Part shown: positions 21,230 through 32,421 of the stretch, piece after piece
Layout of the letters: the number at the start of each line of letters is the position of its first letter
Position numbering within the stretch: position 1 is the first letter of the stretch
Source: Taxawa tesnikishii (nom. ined.)
Taxonomy: Eukaryota; Ascomycota; Dothideomycetes; Dothideales
Assembly (NCBI GenBank): GCA_030247885.1
Contig: JAPDRO010000010.1
Coordinates: forward strand, 620,001-684,000
DNA: 64,000 bases
Direction: 5' to 3'
Translations under genes and position numbers: made by a program
Notes under the pieces: model-generated
Seen by the model: only the letters and a program-made list of their open reading frames with translations
The model's database searches: none
What the model was told of the DNA's origin: nothing

Positions 21230-23076
21230 ACGTAGTCCGCGGGGATGTGGGTCACGCGGGGTAGTGGGTCACTACAACGCGAACCTCCAATCTTCTACCG
21301 TTACTACCAACCACCATGAGTACTTCTATACCTAGTAAACAGGCTTATACGGAAGAGGACGTCCAGAAGGTGATCTCTGCTGTGATAACAACGAATACCC
21401 ATCAGTTCGTAAGGCTGCCCTCGCATTCAAGGTCCCGAACACAACGCTACAGCATCGCATGTCTGGACGAACTTCACGCGCTATAGCGCACCAAGATGAG
21501 CAGCTCCTTTCTATACCGGAAGAAAAGACGTTAGTACGATGGATTACACGTCTTACGCGTACCGGATTCCCCGCTTCGCCTGCGTTGGCCATACAAATGG
21601 CTGAGGAGATACGACGCGGACGCGTCCAGCTTTCCAAGGCTTCCGCCCTAACTCTTCGACCAATTGGCGAGCATTGGCTCGATCGCTTCAAGGCTCGTCA
21701 TCCTGAGATCGCAGGCATCTGGACGCGTCAGATTGATAGCGCACGGTTCAGAGCGACGAGCTACGAGAACGCAAAGAAGTGGTTTGACGCGGTGACGGAG
21801 ATGTGGATACAGAACCAATATGCGCCGGAGCACGTTTACAACATGGACGAGTCCGGCTTCGCAGTCGGAGCGAGTCAGTCATCAAGAGCATTGGTCAACA
21901 TACGTGAGGACAGTAGTTGGAAGCAGATCATTAGCAGGCAAGAATGGATAACTGCAATCGAGTGCGTAAGCGCTGCCGGCCTGGCTGTTCCACCCTTGTT
22001 GATCTACAAGGCGAAACACACCAACACTGCGTGGATACCTGCCCAAACACCCAAGGACTGGAGGTTCTCAACTAGCAATAGCGGCTGGACGTCCGATAGC
22101 CACGGTTACGAGTGGCTGACTACCGTGTTCGAGCCTTTGACACGGCCGGAGGACCCTACAACTCGGAGACTACTGATCATGGACGGCCACAGCAGCCATA
22201 TTACTGGCAAGGTAATTGCCTTCTGTATGCAGAATGCGATTGATTTGATGATACTACCACCTCATTGTTCGCATATCCTTCGACCGCTTGATGTTGGCGT
22301 GTTTGCGCCGCTTAAGCGCGCGCTAGCTTCCGAAACCGACGCCGCTCTTCGACTCGACTCAGGCCGCATCTCACGCGTAGAATGGGTTGAGACGTATATC
22401 CGCGCGAGGGCAAAGGCACTTACAGCTAACAATATCCTCGGTGGATGGCGCGGTGCTGGTTTGGTACCGCTAAGCCCAATATCTGTGCTTGATAAGCTGC
22501 CTACGAGGACGACTCCAGGCGCTTCACCACCGCATACGCCGCCACAACAACCCGATCTGGACTTATCGCTACTTGACAGCTCTCCGCCCGATGGCACCGA
22601 ACTACGAGAAGCGAATGCGCTACTTAATTCCACGATTAGGGCCGCCCAGGATCTTCCATCCCCGGCGAAGCGATACGCGGAGCGGATGACTCGCGCTTTT
22701 GAACTGACGCAAAGCGAGAACGTTACAATGCGCAAACAGTTGGCAGAGCAGGAGAAGCTTCTTAATACACGGAAGGCGCGAAACAAAGGCAAGCGAGTTG
22801 CATTGAAAGGGAAGTTCGTGTTTAGTACGCAAGAAGTACTCGAGATAGCGAAGGTAGCAGAAGCGGAGACAGCAAAGAAAAGACTCGTGGACGGCCACGT
22901 AAGTGCAAGGCGAAAGAAATAACTGAGGAGGAGGAAGACGAGCTATTTGAGGACCTACCTAGCGACTCTGATTCTGATTGTATTATGGTTGCAATGCGCA
23001 GATAATTAATGGAGTTGAAAGGGTAGAGATTCGTTGACCCACTACCCCGCGTGACCCACATCCCCGCGGACTACGT
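21230..23076 (+). mobile_element. Type I Fot1-like transposon, full length but inactive (1,847 bp)
   Basis: TA duplications sit at 21228-21229 and 23077-23078. Both ends start ACGTAGTCCGC, then GGGGATGTGGGTCACGC and GGGGTAGTGGGTCAC, so the terminal units differ from those of the 18259 element although the transposases are close relatives. The ends are well preserved, so the element may still be mobilised in trans by a matching transposase. Confidence 0.95.
21315..23005 (+). pseudogene. Fot1-like type I transposase with two frameshifts
   Basis: ATG 21315 starts MSTSIPSKQAYTEEDVQK. The frame is lost near 21385 inside the first helix-turn-helix and regained as a long open frame (21459..22922). 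This contains the whole catalytic domain: YNMDESGFAVGASQSSRALV, RLLIMDGHSSH and HILRPLDVGVFAPLK, with all three Asp present. A second frame change near 22885 cuts off the basic/acidic tail, which is readable in another frame as TRGRPRKCKAKE followed by SDSDSDCIMVAMRR. Two one-base indels are enough to explain the loss. Confidence 0.9.
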
Positions 23077-23082
23077 TAACTA

Positions 23083-24945
23083 ACGTACCCCACAAGTGAG
23101 CGTGCCACCCAAGCGAGCGTGCCACTAAAGCGCGTCAACCCGACGATTCAACTCTCGGGGTTTATGCCACAACCAGTAATCATGAGCTCGGGTCGCAAAG
23201 ACAGTCAACTACTCTTAGCCGTTCAGGCTATCCAAAACGACCCGAAGTTAAGCATACGAGCCGCTGCGACAATCTACGGAGTCGACCGTGAGACATTAAG
23301 GCGGCGAAAACACGGCCGACCGTCCCGATGCGATACTGCACCCAAATCCCGAAAGCTCACGGATCTGGAAGAATCTACGATAGTCCAGTACGCGCTCGAC
23401 CTGGACTCACGCGCGTTTCACACTAGACTAGCCGGTGTGGAAGATATAGCGAACCGACTACTACGCGACCGCGACGCGCCACCCGTAGGCAAGAACTGGG
23501 CGTTCAACTTCGTAAAGCGACAATCAGCTCTCCGTACCCGTTTCAATCGAAGGTGCGACTACCAGAGGCTCCAATGTGAAGACCCGGAGACGATCTCGAT
23601 GTGGTTCCGACTCTTGCAGAGCACACTTGCTAAGTATGGCATTGCGGAGGAGGATGTCTGGAACTTCGACGAGACGGGCTTCATGATGGGCGTCATCTCG
23701 GCGACAGGGATGGTAGTTACAGGGGCCGAGAGGCATGGAAGAGCCAAGATGGCACAGCAAGGTAATCGCGAATGGGCTACGGTGATCCGGGGCGTCAGCT
23801 CCTAAGGCTGGACGATCCCGCCGTTCATCATTGTTGCCGGCAAATACCATCTCTCGTCCTGGTACCACAACAGCCTGTTACCAGAGAACTGGGTTATCGC
23901 TGTTAGCGAAAGGGGTTGGACTACTAACGAGCGCGGTCTGGAATGGATTTAGCATTTTGATAAGCACACTAAAGGTCGTACGACCGGGGCATATCGGTTG
24001 CTTATCCTAGACGGCCACGAGAGCCATCACTCGACCGCATTCGAGCTGTACTGCAGAGAGAACAAGATCGTCACCGTCTGTATGCCGGCCCATTCATCCC
24101 ACTTCCTCCAGCCACTTGATGTTGGGTGCTTTGGCCCGCTCAAACAAGCATATAGTCGCCATGTTGAGGATCTAATGCGGAGGCATATAACACATGTTAC
24201 CAAGGAAGACTTCTTCCCTGCATTCTACGCCGCCTTTCAGCAGGCAATGATAGAGGAGAACATTCGAGGGGTTTTCGGGGAGCCGGGATTGTCCCTTTCA
24301 GTCCAGAAAGTGTGATCTCCCAGCTGGATGTCAAACTACGTACGCCAACGCACTCTGAACCGGACCCTGACCCGCCTGCCCCTTGGGTTTCAAAGACCCC
24401 AGACAACCCAATTGAGGCGACATCGCAGTCCGAGTTCCTGAAGTCCCGGATTGCGAGGCATCAAGGCAGCTCGCCAACACCAATTCATCAGGCAATCGAC
24501 CAGTTTACGAAGGGGGCCATGGGCATGATGCACCAGGTTGCCCTTCTCCGGGATCGAGTCGCTTCCCTCGAAGAGGCAAACCAGACCTTGAGCAGGCGTC
24601 GTGGAGCCAAAAAGCCACATGTCCGTAGGGAGGGTCGATCACCTTACAGGATAGCCAGTACCTTATGGTGCAAAAGGGCGTTGGGAAGAAGAGGCAGTAG
24701 GAAGAGGGTAAAGACGGGGAGCAGATTGGGAAGGTTAGGCCGAAGCAATGGCGGTGTAGGCAATGCGGGAACATCGGTCATAACGTGCGGACTTGTAGAG
24801 TAAATGTAGATACGTCTGGACAAGGTGATCCAGAGTATTCTTGACTGAGTTTCGGCGTTGTGGTTGAGTTATTGCGGTCCTAGTTGGATTGACCCGCTGG
24901 AGGTGGCGCGCTCGTTTGGGTGGCGTGCTCGTTTGTGGGGTACTT
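23083..24945 (+). mobile_element. Type II Fot1-like transposon, degraded
   Basis: The element starts after TA 23081-23082 with ACGTACCCCA, then CAAGTGAGCGTGCCACC and CAAGCGAGCGTGCCACT. The right end mirrors this (GGTGGCGCGCTCGTTTGGG, TGGCGTGCTCGTTTGTGGGG) but its outermost bases read TACTT and the flanking TA is lost. It begins 6 bp after the end of the 21230 element. Confidence 0.9.
23164..24844 (+). pseudogene. Fot1-like type II transposase with zinc knuckle, disrupted
   Basis: From ATG 23164 the reading shows RAAATIYGVDRETLRRRKHG (helix-turn-helix), then GKNWAFNFVKRQSALRTRF. The catalytic part has WNFDETGFMMGVIS, RLLILDGHESHHSTAF and HFLQPLDVGCFGPLKQAY, so the three Asp are kept. In-frame stops occur at 23803 and 23948, and the frame shifts near 24290. 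The C-terminus reads, across a further frame change, into CRQCGNIGHNVRTC, a CX2CX4HX4C zinc knuckle. It is inactive. Confidence 0.88.
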
Positions 24946-25466
24946 TGGGAAGCGTATTCGGCCATTAGTGATTCAGACTCAGACTGCTTACAGCTACCAA
25001 AATCTCATGGCGATTGAGACAATGACTTTTGCCTCGAACAAGACAAGCGAGAGCATTGTTTCACTATACTCCGATGCGGGCAATGTCGGCATATAAGGAT
25101 TCGATGCTCAGGCAGATAGGGAAAATACTTGTGTGCTTCCATTGTGTAAGCCTAGATGGACAATGCCCGCGAAACGAGCTGATCGCAGACCACATATGTT
25201 CCAACGGCGAATATGCACACATACGCGTCTATCCTACGCAGCTCTCGTACGTGTCGTTCTCGCGTTTCTGATTCGCCTACGTCCGACTTGCTCGCGAACG
25301 CGGGGCCGGACCTGGGGGCCGGAAGCGGGGCGAACCCTAAAGGGAGGAGTGCGTTCTAGCGGAGGGCGTGTTCCAGTTGCAGGGATTTCAGATGTGCGGG
25401 GAAATTCTTGGATTGCGTCGCATTCCGGCGGCTTCATAGTAGTGAGGCCATACGATAAGTAGCAAG
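24946..25466. other. Intergenic, nothing recognised
   Basis: About 520 bp with only short frames between the degraded transposon and the PDDEXK-like fragment. Confidence 0.4.
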
Positions 25467-25960
25467 ATGTTCGACTTTGCGACAACCCTCAACCCGATGA
25501 AAGAGATGGAGATCACTTTCCGGCACACAAAGCCTACAGTGTCCGGCCGACCGCAGTCCTTCAACCAAACCGATCACTTGCCTATCGCCAACCGTCCCAT
25601 CGCTGTCAGTATTGAGACGAAGCAGTCAGGCGAGGGACAGCAAGCCGCATACGGGCAGTTGGTTACCTAGCTGTTGGCGCAATATCAGCGACTCCGATAT
25701 CCGACTGAAGAGGCGGGAAACAAAGATGCAGAGATGCCGCTGCTGCCCGTCATGGTGGTGCAAGGGCCTACCTGGAGTCTCCTGGCTGCGAAGCAGAGTG
25801 AGGAGGGAGAGATGATACCGTGGGACTGTGGGACTGCGGGACTGCGGGACGTTTGGAGAGAGCAAGAGCAGGCTGGATCTCTGTCAAATCTTGGCTACGC
25901 TGCTGCTGCTGATGAGGTGGAATCACGAGGAATACAGGGCTTGCTTTGAGGAGCATGCGC
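25467..25960 (+). pseudogene. PDDEXK_12-like gene, C-terminal fragment (copy 3)
   Basis: The sequence closely matches the core of copy 2 at 8050..7557 on the other strand: FDFATTLNPMKEMEITFRHT, HLPIANRPIAVSIETKQSG, then VMVVQGPTWSLLAAKQSEEG. A stop after AAYGQLVT and later frame changes break it, and the upstream two thirds of the gene are missing. It is a partial duplication of the 7557 gene or of a common parent. Confidence 0.85.
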
Positions 25961-26805
25961 TGTGCAAGTCAAGATGAGGATGCTGCACTACCCGTGTACA
26001 AAGACTATGTGGTCATAGTAAGGATCTGTTCTCCAAAGGAGTCGCGGCGATCCTTTTCCCTTGGGTCTAGGAGATCACTCGCGCTTTTTGACAGCGCCAG
26101 GCTCCCACTCCTGTCGCCGCTCTTGCCCCGTCTTGCTCTGCTCTCTCCGAGCGCATATACTACATCGCCTAATCCTAGGAGCCGTGCTCTTGATATGATG
26201 ATCTGCACTGTGTAATGGCGTACCATGCGCGTCCTGCGTTGCGTAAAACGCGCACACTATCTCTTTGCGAGTGATGGTGTCTTCATCGTCCTACCTGTGA
26301 TAACCAGGCTCACACTGCAACCACGGCTATTCCACGCGCGTGCGATACCACGTTGGGCCGGTGAATATAGTCCGCGTGTCCATGTTGTCGTATGATGAGC
26401 CTTCCTAGATATCAAGCATGTTGGCGGTGTGCTGGTACGCAAGCGGTGCCGCAATTCTTGGAGCAAGGCTTGCTATCAGCGTTGATTCAAAGGAGAGCCT
26501 GTGTTTCGATGATTATAGAATTCACTCAGTTCTCTACTACACGGAAATTGCAAAACAAGCCTCAGAGAAGAAAAGAAAGGGCGGAAAGACAACCAAGGAG
26601 CCCCAAAAGAACGCAAAGAGGAAAGTCAGAGCCGCAGGCATAAGGCGTACATCGCACGCCGTAGCGGGCAACTGCAAGCGACAGCAATACAACCTAGCCG
26701 AGAGAAGGTGAATTGCTGATTTCGGGCAGAGATACGCGACGAGACGAGGCTGTCTTTCAACGCTTGAACAACCGCAACCTACTGCGTGCGTCTCAAAGAC
26801 TGCTG
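25961..26805. other. Gene-poor stretch
   Basis: Short frames on both strands only. A plus frame at 26418..26711 is Lys-rich at its end (ASEKKRKGGKTTKEPQKNAK) without a recognised domain. Confidence 0.35.
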
Positions 26806-27303
26806 TTACGCAGAAACCACCTTATATATCTCGTACTCAACTGCCTGCGTTCCATCACCGGGAATGACCCAGTGGCCATGACCAATAAATACCGTTTGCT
26901 CCATCCACTTCAGATTCTCGCTGTTCACCTCAAATGTCGGGGTAATGAACCAATAATGGTCCTGGCTGGTCGTGGTCTTCGCCCGCGAACTCCACTGCAA
27001 CGCTAGCTGCGTCGCCTCGTCCACCTTCAGGATCCCAGGGTAGTGGAAGTAGATTTGCTCGCCATTGTCGGAGCGAGCTTGTGCGCGGATATCGAGATGC
27101 GCGGTTCCGGAGTCAGCATCGAGGAGCAGCCAGTCGCTGCCGCCTTGTATCAAGTTGAAGCTGAGACCGAGGCCGGAGAGCGTGCCGTGTGTGACAGGCG
27201 CCACGTAGCGCTGTTGACCGCCCTTTGTTTGCCCTAGTGAAAGAAGGTCTTCTCTGCTAAGAAAGGCACGGAGAGTGAAGACTTGTTCCAGCTTGGGAGC
27301 CAT
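26806..27303 (-). CDS. DUF3237 (UPF0311) family protein, 165 aa
   Basis: A single uninterrupted frame from ATG 27303 covers the whole of a small beta-barrel DUF3237 protein. Family blocks are MAPKLEQVFTLRAFLS, LSLGQTKGGQQRYVAPVTHG, LIQGGSDWLLLDADSGTAHL, DIRAQARSDNGEQIYFHYPG, SQDHYWFITPTFEVNSE and WVIPGDGTQAVEYEIYKVVS. Length is normal and no intron or break is seen. Members are cytosolic-like proteins of unknown biochemical role. It stands alone, with decayed sequence on both sides, and so may be a recent survivor or a paralog. Confidence 0.9.
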   Translation of the reverse strand: MAPKLEQVFTLRAFLSREDLLSLGQTKGGQQRYVAPVTHGTLSGLGLSFNLIQGGSDWLLLDADSGTAHLDIRAQARSDNGEQIYFHYPGILKVDEATQLALQWSSRAKTTTSQDHYWFITPTFEVNSENLKWMEQTVFIGHGHWVIPGDGTQAVEYEIYKVVSA

Positions 27304-27639
27304 GAGTGTGACAGAATAGCTAGAGCTGCTCTGAGAATATGCTTATGATAGTAAAAGGCCAATCTGCGAGTTGTGGGAGAGGCATCGGTGAAAAGAGAGG
27401 CGCAAAGGGTGGAGATTCATGTGTTGTGTCAGCCTTCAGCTCGGCTTGCCAAGCTCATGACTTATGAGCTGAAGAGATGTGGACTGATTGTTCAGCAGTC
27501 CGCATGTACGGCAACTGTTGTCCAATATCTGGGTATAATACCCTAGCTAGCACTTGTTTTTCCTTAGCACGACTCAGAGCTGCTGGCTTATGAACACGGT
27601 CAGCCCACACTCTATGACATAGTCGACGGGCTAATGGAT
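27304..27639. other. Presumed 5' flank of the DUF3237 gene
   Basis: About 335 bp upstream of the minus-strand gene, without coding sequence. No specific promoter motif stands out. Confidence 0.4.
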
Positions 27640-28683
27640 CAGGCGGGGTAGTGGAACACTCGAACGCGACCTTTCCCTTGCTCGCATGAACACCTCAGTC
27701 CACTCGACGCGCGATTTGCGGCTAGAATCATCGCTTAAAGCGGCGTCGATCGCTGAAGCCAGCGCTCGCTTCAGCGTGGCTTATACGCCAACATCAAGCG
27801 GCTGGAGCAGATGCGAACAGTGCGGTGGCAGGATGAGCAGGTCAAATGCATTTCTATGCAGAAGGCAACCACATCTGCAGTCCTGTGGCTGCTATGGCCG
27901 TCCATGATCAGTAGTCGCCGCGCTATAGGGTTGTCAGACCGTGTCAAAGGCTCGAAAACAGTGGTCAGCCACTCGTAACCGTGACTATCAGACGTCCAGC
28001 CGCTGCTACTAGTCGAGAACCTCCAGTTCGGAGGCGGGTGTGCAGGTATCCATGCTGTGTTGGTGTGTTTGGCCTTGGAGATGATCAAGGGCGGCATAGC
28101 TTCCCCAATAGCACTTACACACTCGACTGCCGTTATCCACTCCCTCGACTACCAATCTGATTCCAGCTAGATATCTCGCGTATGTTGACTAATGCTCTTG
28201 ACGACTGACTTGCTCCGACAGCAAAGCGGGACACGTCCATGTCGTACACGCGCTTCGGCGGGTACTGGTGTTGTAGAGAGAGCTCCGTCACTGCATCAAA
28301 TTACCTCTCTACAGCCTCATGATTTGTCACATCGAAGCGCGCTCTCGATCTGACGAGTCCAGGTGCTTCCGACCTCAGGATGGTGAGTCTGAAAGTGGTC
28401 TAGCCACTTCTCGCCCATCGGTCGAGGAGATGGTGGTGGTTTCTTTGACAACTGCACGCGGTCGCGTCGGATTTCTTTAGCCGTTTGCAGCATTAACGCA
28501 GGCGAAGCAGGGAAGCCAGTACGCGTAAGACGTGTAATTTATCGGACTAACGTCTTGTCTTCCGCGTTCGAAAGGTTCTGCTCTGATGCATGCGCTATAG
28601 CGTGTGATTTTCGTCCAGCCATACGGTTGCTTAGAACTGACTTCGGAACGTAAAATGCAAGCGCAGCCTTTCGAACCGACACC
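27640..28683 (-). mobile_element. Type I Fot1-like transposon, internally deleted and 5'-truncated
   Basis: The 3' terminal region (GGCGGGGTAGTGGAACACTCG) at 27640 joins directly to mid-transposase sequence near the equivalent of EWTEMYIRAR, so the C-terminal third is missing. The minus strand then reads HTNTAWIPAHPPPNWRFSTS, SSGWTSDSHGYEWLTTVFEP and RLLIMDGHSSH, continuing with several breaks up to the helix-turn-helix (RMAGRKSHAIAHASEQN) near 28600. The 5' terminal repeat is absent. A dead remnant. Confidence 0.88.
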
Positions 28684-28951
28684 TATTCTCGGATTTGGGA
28701 GGCTAAGAGGGCGTCCTAAACATCCGCTTCCTAATGAGTCTGGTTTTGAGATGTAAGAGTATTCACGTTGAATTATACGAGTATGTAAAGGTAGAAAGGT
28801 AGATGATACCTCGCCAAAAGTCCCGGAATTTCGCCGAATTCTCAACAAAACTAGTTACTTTCAAATACTTATAACTTAATGACGAAGCAAGCCTTTACAG
28901 ACTTAGCTTTATACATAAAAGTTGTAGATAATTAATTATGCTAAAGTTCTA
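28684..28951. other. Short AT-rich spacer before a type II element
   Basis: About 270 bp, noticeably AT-rich around 28855-28945, with no coding features. The TA at 28950-28951 is the target of the next element. Confidence 0.45.
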
Positions 28952-30798
28952 ACGTGTTTCACAAGCGAGTCGGCCACCCAAGTGAGTCGGCCACCCCACG
29001 AAAGTAGAACGCCTACGTAGCGACATTGCGCAACACCACAACAATCTGCAGCAGTGTATAGAACAGTATATCATTATTCAGAAACGTCGCTATCTTCTGC
29101 ATCCTCTATCTCTACCTTACAGGTGCGGGAGTTATGCCCAGTCTCGCCGCAACGGCCGCAACGCCGCTCTACGCGCACCCTCTTCGTAGGCTTCTCGCCA
29201 TCACTACGACTGCTACCTTCCCTAGCAGCGATCAGATCAGCTATCTCACCCACTGTCAGAGTCTCCTCTGTCCGTACGTATTATCTTTTACGGCTTTTAC
29301 GCTTTGTGGCTGCCTCAATTGCGTCTCGCAGGCGCGCTGTTTCTTCGCGCATTAACACCATTTCATGCGCTATCTGCTGAGCGCCCTTCGTAAGCTGCCT
29401 AACCTGCTCATCTAAAGAGCTTGCTGGAGACCCCTGATGTTTTTGCATGCGATTTCGAATTAGAGTTGACTGCGCCTCTATTTCGCTGGCGTTGCGTGGT
29501 GTTTTCGCCTCCCACTCGACTGTACCTGGTGCAGGCGGCGTTGGCGTACGTAGCCTCACATCTAGCTTCAACAACACAGCTTCTGTGTTGTGTGGGACTA
29601 GCCCAGCGCCTCGAAACCCTGCGCAGAGGTTCTCCTGCGTAAACGCCTTCTTGAAGGCTGCTTTGAAGGCAATTAGGAAGGTTTCTTTCTTGATATAGTA
29701 AACGCGACTGCGTGCCAAGGCTGAGATCTCGTCGCCATACAGGCGCTTCAACAGCGAGTAGCAGACGACGTCAAGTGGCTGCAGTAGGTGCGATGAGTGT
29801 GGAGGCATACAGAGAGCTACAATATTGTTCTCCTTGCAGTAATCCTGGAATACGACAGAGCAGTGGCTCTCGTGGCCGCCAATAATAAGTAGCCTGTATG
29901 CCCCAACAGTACAAGCCTTTGTATGCGCATCGAAGTGCTTAAGCCACGCGAGCGCGAGCTTGTTATTAGTCCAGCCAGTAGAGGAGACCTCAACAATCCA
30001 GTCACGAGGTAGATCGTTGAACCAGATTGAGACAAGGACCTTGCCTGCGAAGATGATGAAGGGTGGGATAACGCGCCCCGTCGCCCCGACACCTTGTACC
30101 AGGGTAACCCACTCGCGATCGCCAGGCTGTAGTTTCTTCTGTTTGCCAGGTTTCTCCGAGCCTGTGACAACTAGCTGAGACGATATCTTGCCCATTAGAA
30201 AGCCAGATTCATCAAAGTTGTAGGTATCCCCATCTGCGATACCATAGTTCGCCTTCATTGACTGAACAAGCGCGAACCAGGGCTGGATAACCGCCGGGTC
30301 CTCGCAAGCAGCTCGCTGGCGATCGTACGGACGGCTCCATCGCGTTCGCAGCTCAGGTGTACGCTTGATGAAGTTGTCAACCCAGTTCTTGCCAAAAGGC
30401 TTCCCATCACGCTCTCCCAGCAGCTTATCAGCCATATCTCGAACGTTTCCCTTCGAAGGCGGTACGCCACGTAGACTCTCGTCCAGCACACGCTGTACAA
30501 TCACCTCCTCTTCTAGTTTTGTAAGGCGCTTTGATTTCGGCTCGTGGTCGCGTCGAGAGCGCCGTCCAGCGCGTCGGTCTTGTAGCGTTGATCGGGGCAC
30601 AGTATATACTGCTGCAGCGCGTCTCTCGCTTTGAATTTGCTTGGATGTAATATCAGACATAGCAAGGTATATATCTCCTTCAGTATAGGTGTATTGCAAG
30701 TTGCGTTGTTGAGGCATTGCGCAATGTTGCTGCGCAGGCGTTCTAGTTTCGTAAGGTGACCGACTTACTTGGGTGGCCGACTTACTTGTGAAACACGT
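28952..30798 (-). mobile_element. Type II Fot1-like transposon, full length (1,847 bp)
   Basis: TA duplications lie at 28950-28951 and 30799-30800. The ends start ACGTGTTTCA followed by the 17-bp units CAAGCGAGTCGGCCACC and CAAGTGAGTCGGCCACC. The right end shows the same design with AAGTAAGTCGG variants. One long transposase frame lies inside on the minus strand. The ends are good, but the transposase has lost a catalytic residue. Confidence 0.95.
29074..30717 (-). pseudogene. Fot1-like type II transposase, catalytic Asp to Gly and one premature stop
   Basis: ATG 30717 starts MPQQRNLQYTYTEGDIYLAM. The frame is open for 478 codons to TAA at 29283..29281. The helix-turn-helix (AAAVYTVPRSTLQDRRAG) and the domain KNWVDNFIKRTPELRTRWSR precede the catalytic core. 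TYNFDESGFLMGKISS has the first Asp, and HLLQPLDVVCYSLLKRLYG has the third. The second motif reads RLLIIGGHESH where relatives have LDGHESH or VDGHESH, so that Asp is Gly. Past the stop the same frame continues YVRTEETLTVGEIADL and ends with CGRCGETGHNSRTC, a CX2CX4HX4C knuckle, then stops at 29074. With the catalytic change it cannot cut DNA, though it may still bind. Confidence 0.92.
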
Positions 30799-31035
30799 TA
30801 CTGGACTTTGCAGTATCCATACGGGTTGCAACTTCACGGGTTGATAACCCAGCGAGTTTCAGTCCAACAGCAGTTCCGCGCGTATGAGGTGAAATCTCAG
30901 GTCTTTTTGAGCGACTTTCGTTATTAGAAGAGGGTTCTGGAGTGTGTGGTTGATCCATAGTTGTTGATTGAAAAGTGGCTGTCTATTGCGACACGAAAAC
31001 GCGCGTTCCACTGTCCGAAAACTGCCCCGCGGGGA

Positions 31036-31935
31036 CTGTAAGACAGCAACATCTACGATTGTTGGATCTAGTGTTGTAAGAGTCATCCAGTCTAGCACGT
31101 AATGTCCCAGTATGCAACCCTCCAGCTTCGGAATATATCACGCGCGTAGCTACTTGCTTGCGGCCACCGACCGTGATCTGAAGGATCTGCAACGAACTGC
31201 AAGGTCCATTACATACGTTGCGCGCTTCTCCGAAGCTTTCTCGGAGCGACACAGAAGTCTAGCCAGATATCTGCGTCTAGCAGGATACCTTGGTTGACCA
31301 CTTTGCGGGAGTTAACACTAACGGAAGCACGCAAGGTCGCTCTTTGGTACTTCCTCGTTACTAAGAAACGACCTATCCGGCGTGTCGTGTGTCTTCATAG
31401 CTTCCCTACAAGCCTCGAGGAAGGGAGTTATCAAGCACGCGCTGGGATGCGGGCGCTCTTCAGACGTTTACAAGTAGAAGAGATCCGAGGATGAGCCCTT
31501 TAATGATGCACAAATAGTATCTGCGTATTTGCAGCTTCCCTCCTTCATCATAGCGTAAAGCTGCATCCCGGCTTGCTCTCTATACCTAGGGATGGCATTA
31601 TGATTGATCTAGGAAACGGGAAATGGAAAGGAGGCCGGAATAAGTTTTCTCCCAGTCGAAGTTCGATGTTTGATCATCCGGTCCCGGATCCCTTAACACG
31701 ACTACGGCCTCTGGACGCGTTACAGGTAGGCAGTAGTTCCAGCACTCGCCCCGCTGATCTGCCTCCATGTGCAGACCGCTTCCGAAATCCCGCTTTTCAG
31801 CGCCGTCAGCAGATGCATCTTTGACCATGCGAAACGTATCGTAGCAGCGTAAGAGACGATATCCAGGTTTTGGTTTCCCGTATACTATCTTCTAAGCGCC
31901 GGCCCAGAGTAGTGCCGCGAAGCTGTCCGCAAAAA
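31036..31935 (+). repeat. Unclassified dispersed repeat, longest copy
   Basis: About 900 bp shared in pieces with 6436..6640, 9358..10095, 6700..7205 and 36860..37320. In order: the GTAAGACAGCAACATCTACG block, GCGCGTAGCTACTTGCTTGC, a reading ending MRALFRRLQVEEIRG-stop (31450-31494), CTGCGTATTTGCAGC, GATCTAGGAAACGGGAAATG at 31610, CTCCATGTGCAGACCGC at 31765, and GTATCGTAGCAGCGTAAGAG. No terminal repeats or transposase are recognised. It may be a remnant of a retroelement or of a duplicated gene. Confidence 0.7.
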
Positions 31936-32421
31936 GGTGCACCATAGCTAGTACATCCAATCGTATGGATAACAGCACTTCTAATTGCTAACGAACCACC
32001 GTCGTTTCCCGTACTACCTGCCGAATGATTGTGGCCTTGCGGAAGCCAGATCCGTCTGTCAGCCTACATTTCCATCTTCTCCCAATCCTGCGCCGCTCCT
32101 CTGGCACATACTGCATCGTGTTTGATAGGAGTTAGTAGCTATCAGGCTGATTTGCCCTAGAACTTCCCACTCAGTCTGACTCTTGACCCTGAACCATTCG
32201 TCTGATGTTCACCTCGCCAGCCGCATAGCCTGACGGGGCTCAGTCCCCTACCCAGCAACACGACCAGGGCAGACGAGTAGCAACTTGAAGAATGCAAAGG
32301 ATCCCCTTCATGCCGATGTTGCGCCGTCAAAGGCCCGGCGCCAAATGAATATCCAGACGGCGCATGAGGAAGGTAGAGCAAAGTTAGCAGCGAAACCGGT
32401 GGTAGAGACGGCAGCACCAGC
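31936..32421. other. Intergenic, nothing recognised
   Basis: About 490 bp without a supported feature. Confidence 0.4.
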
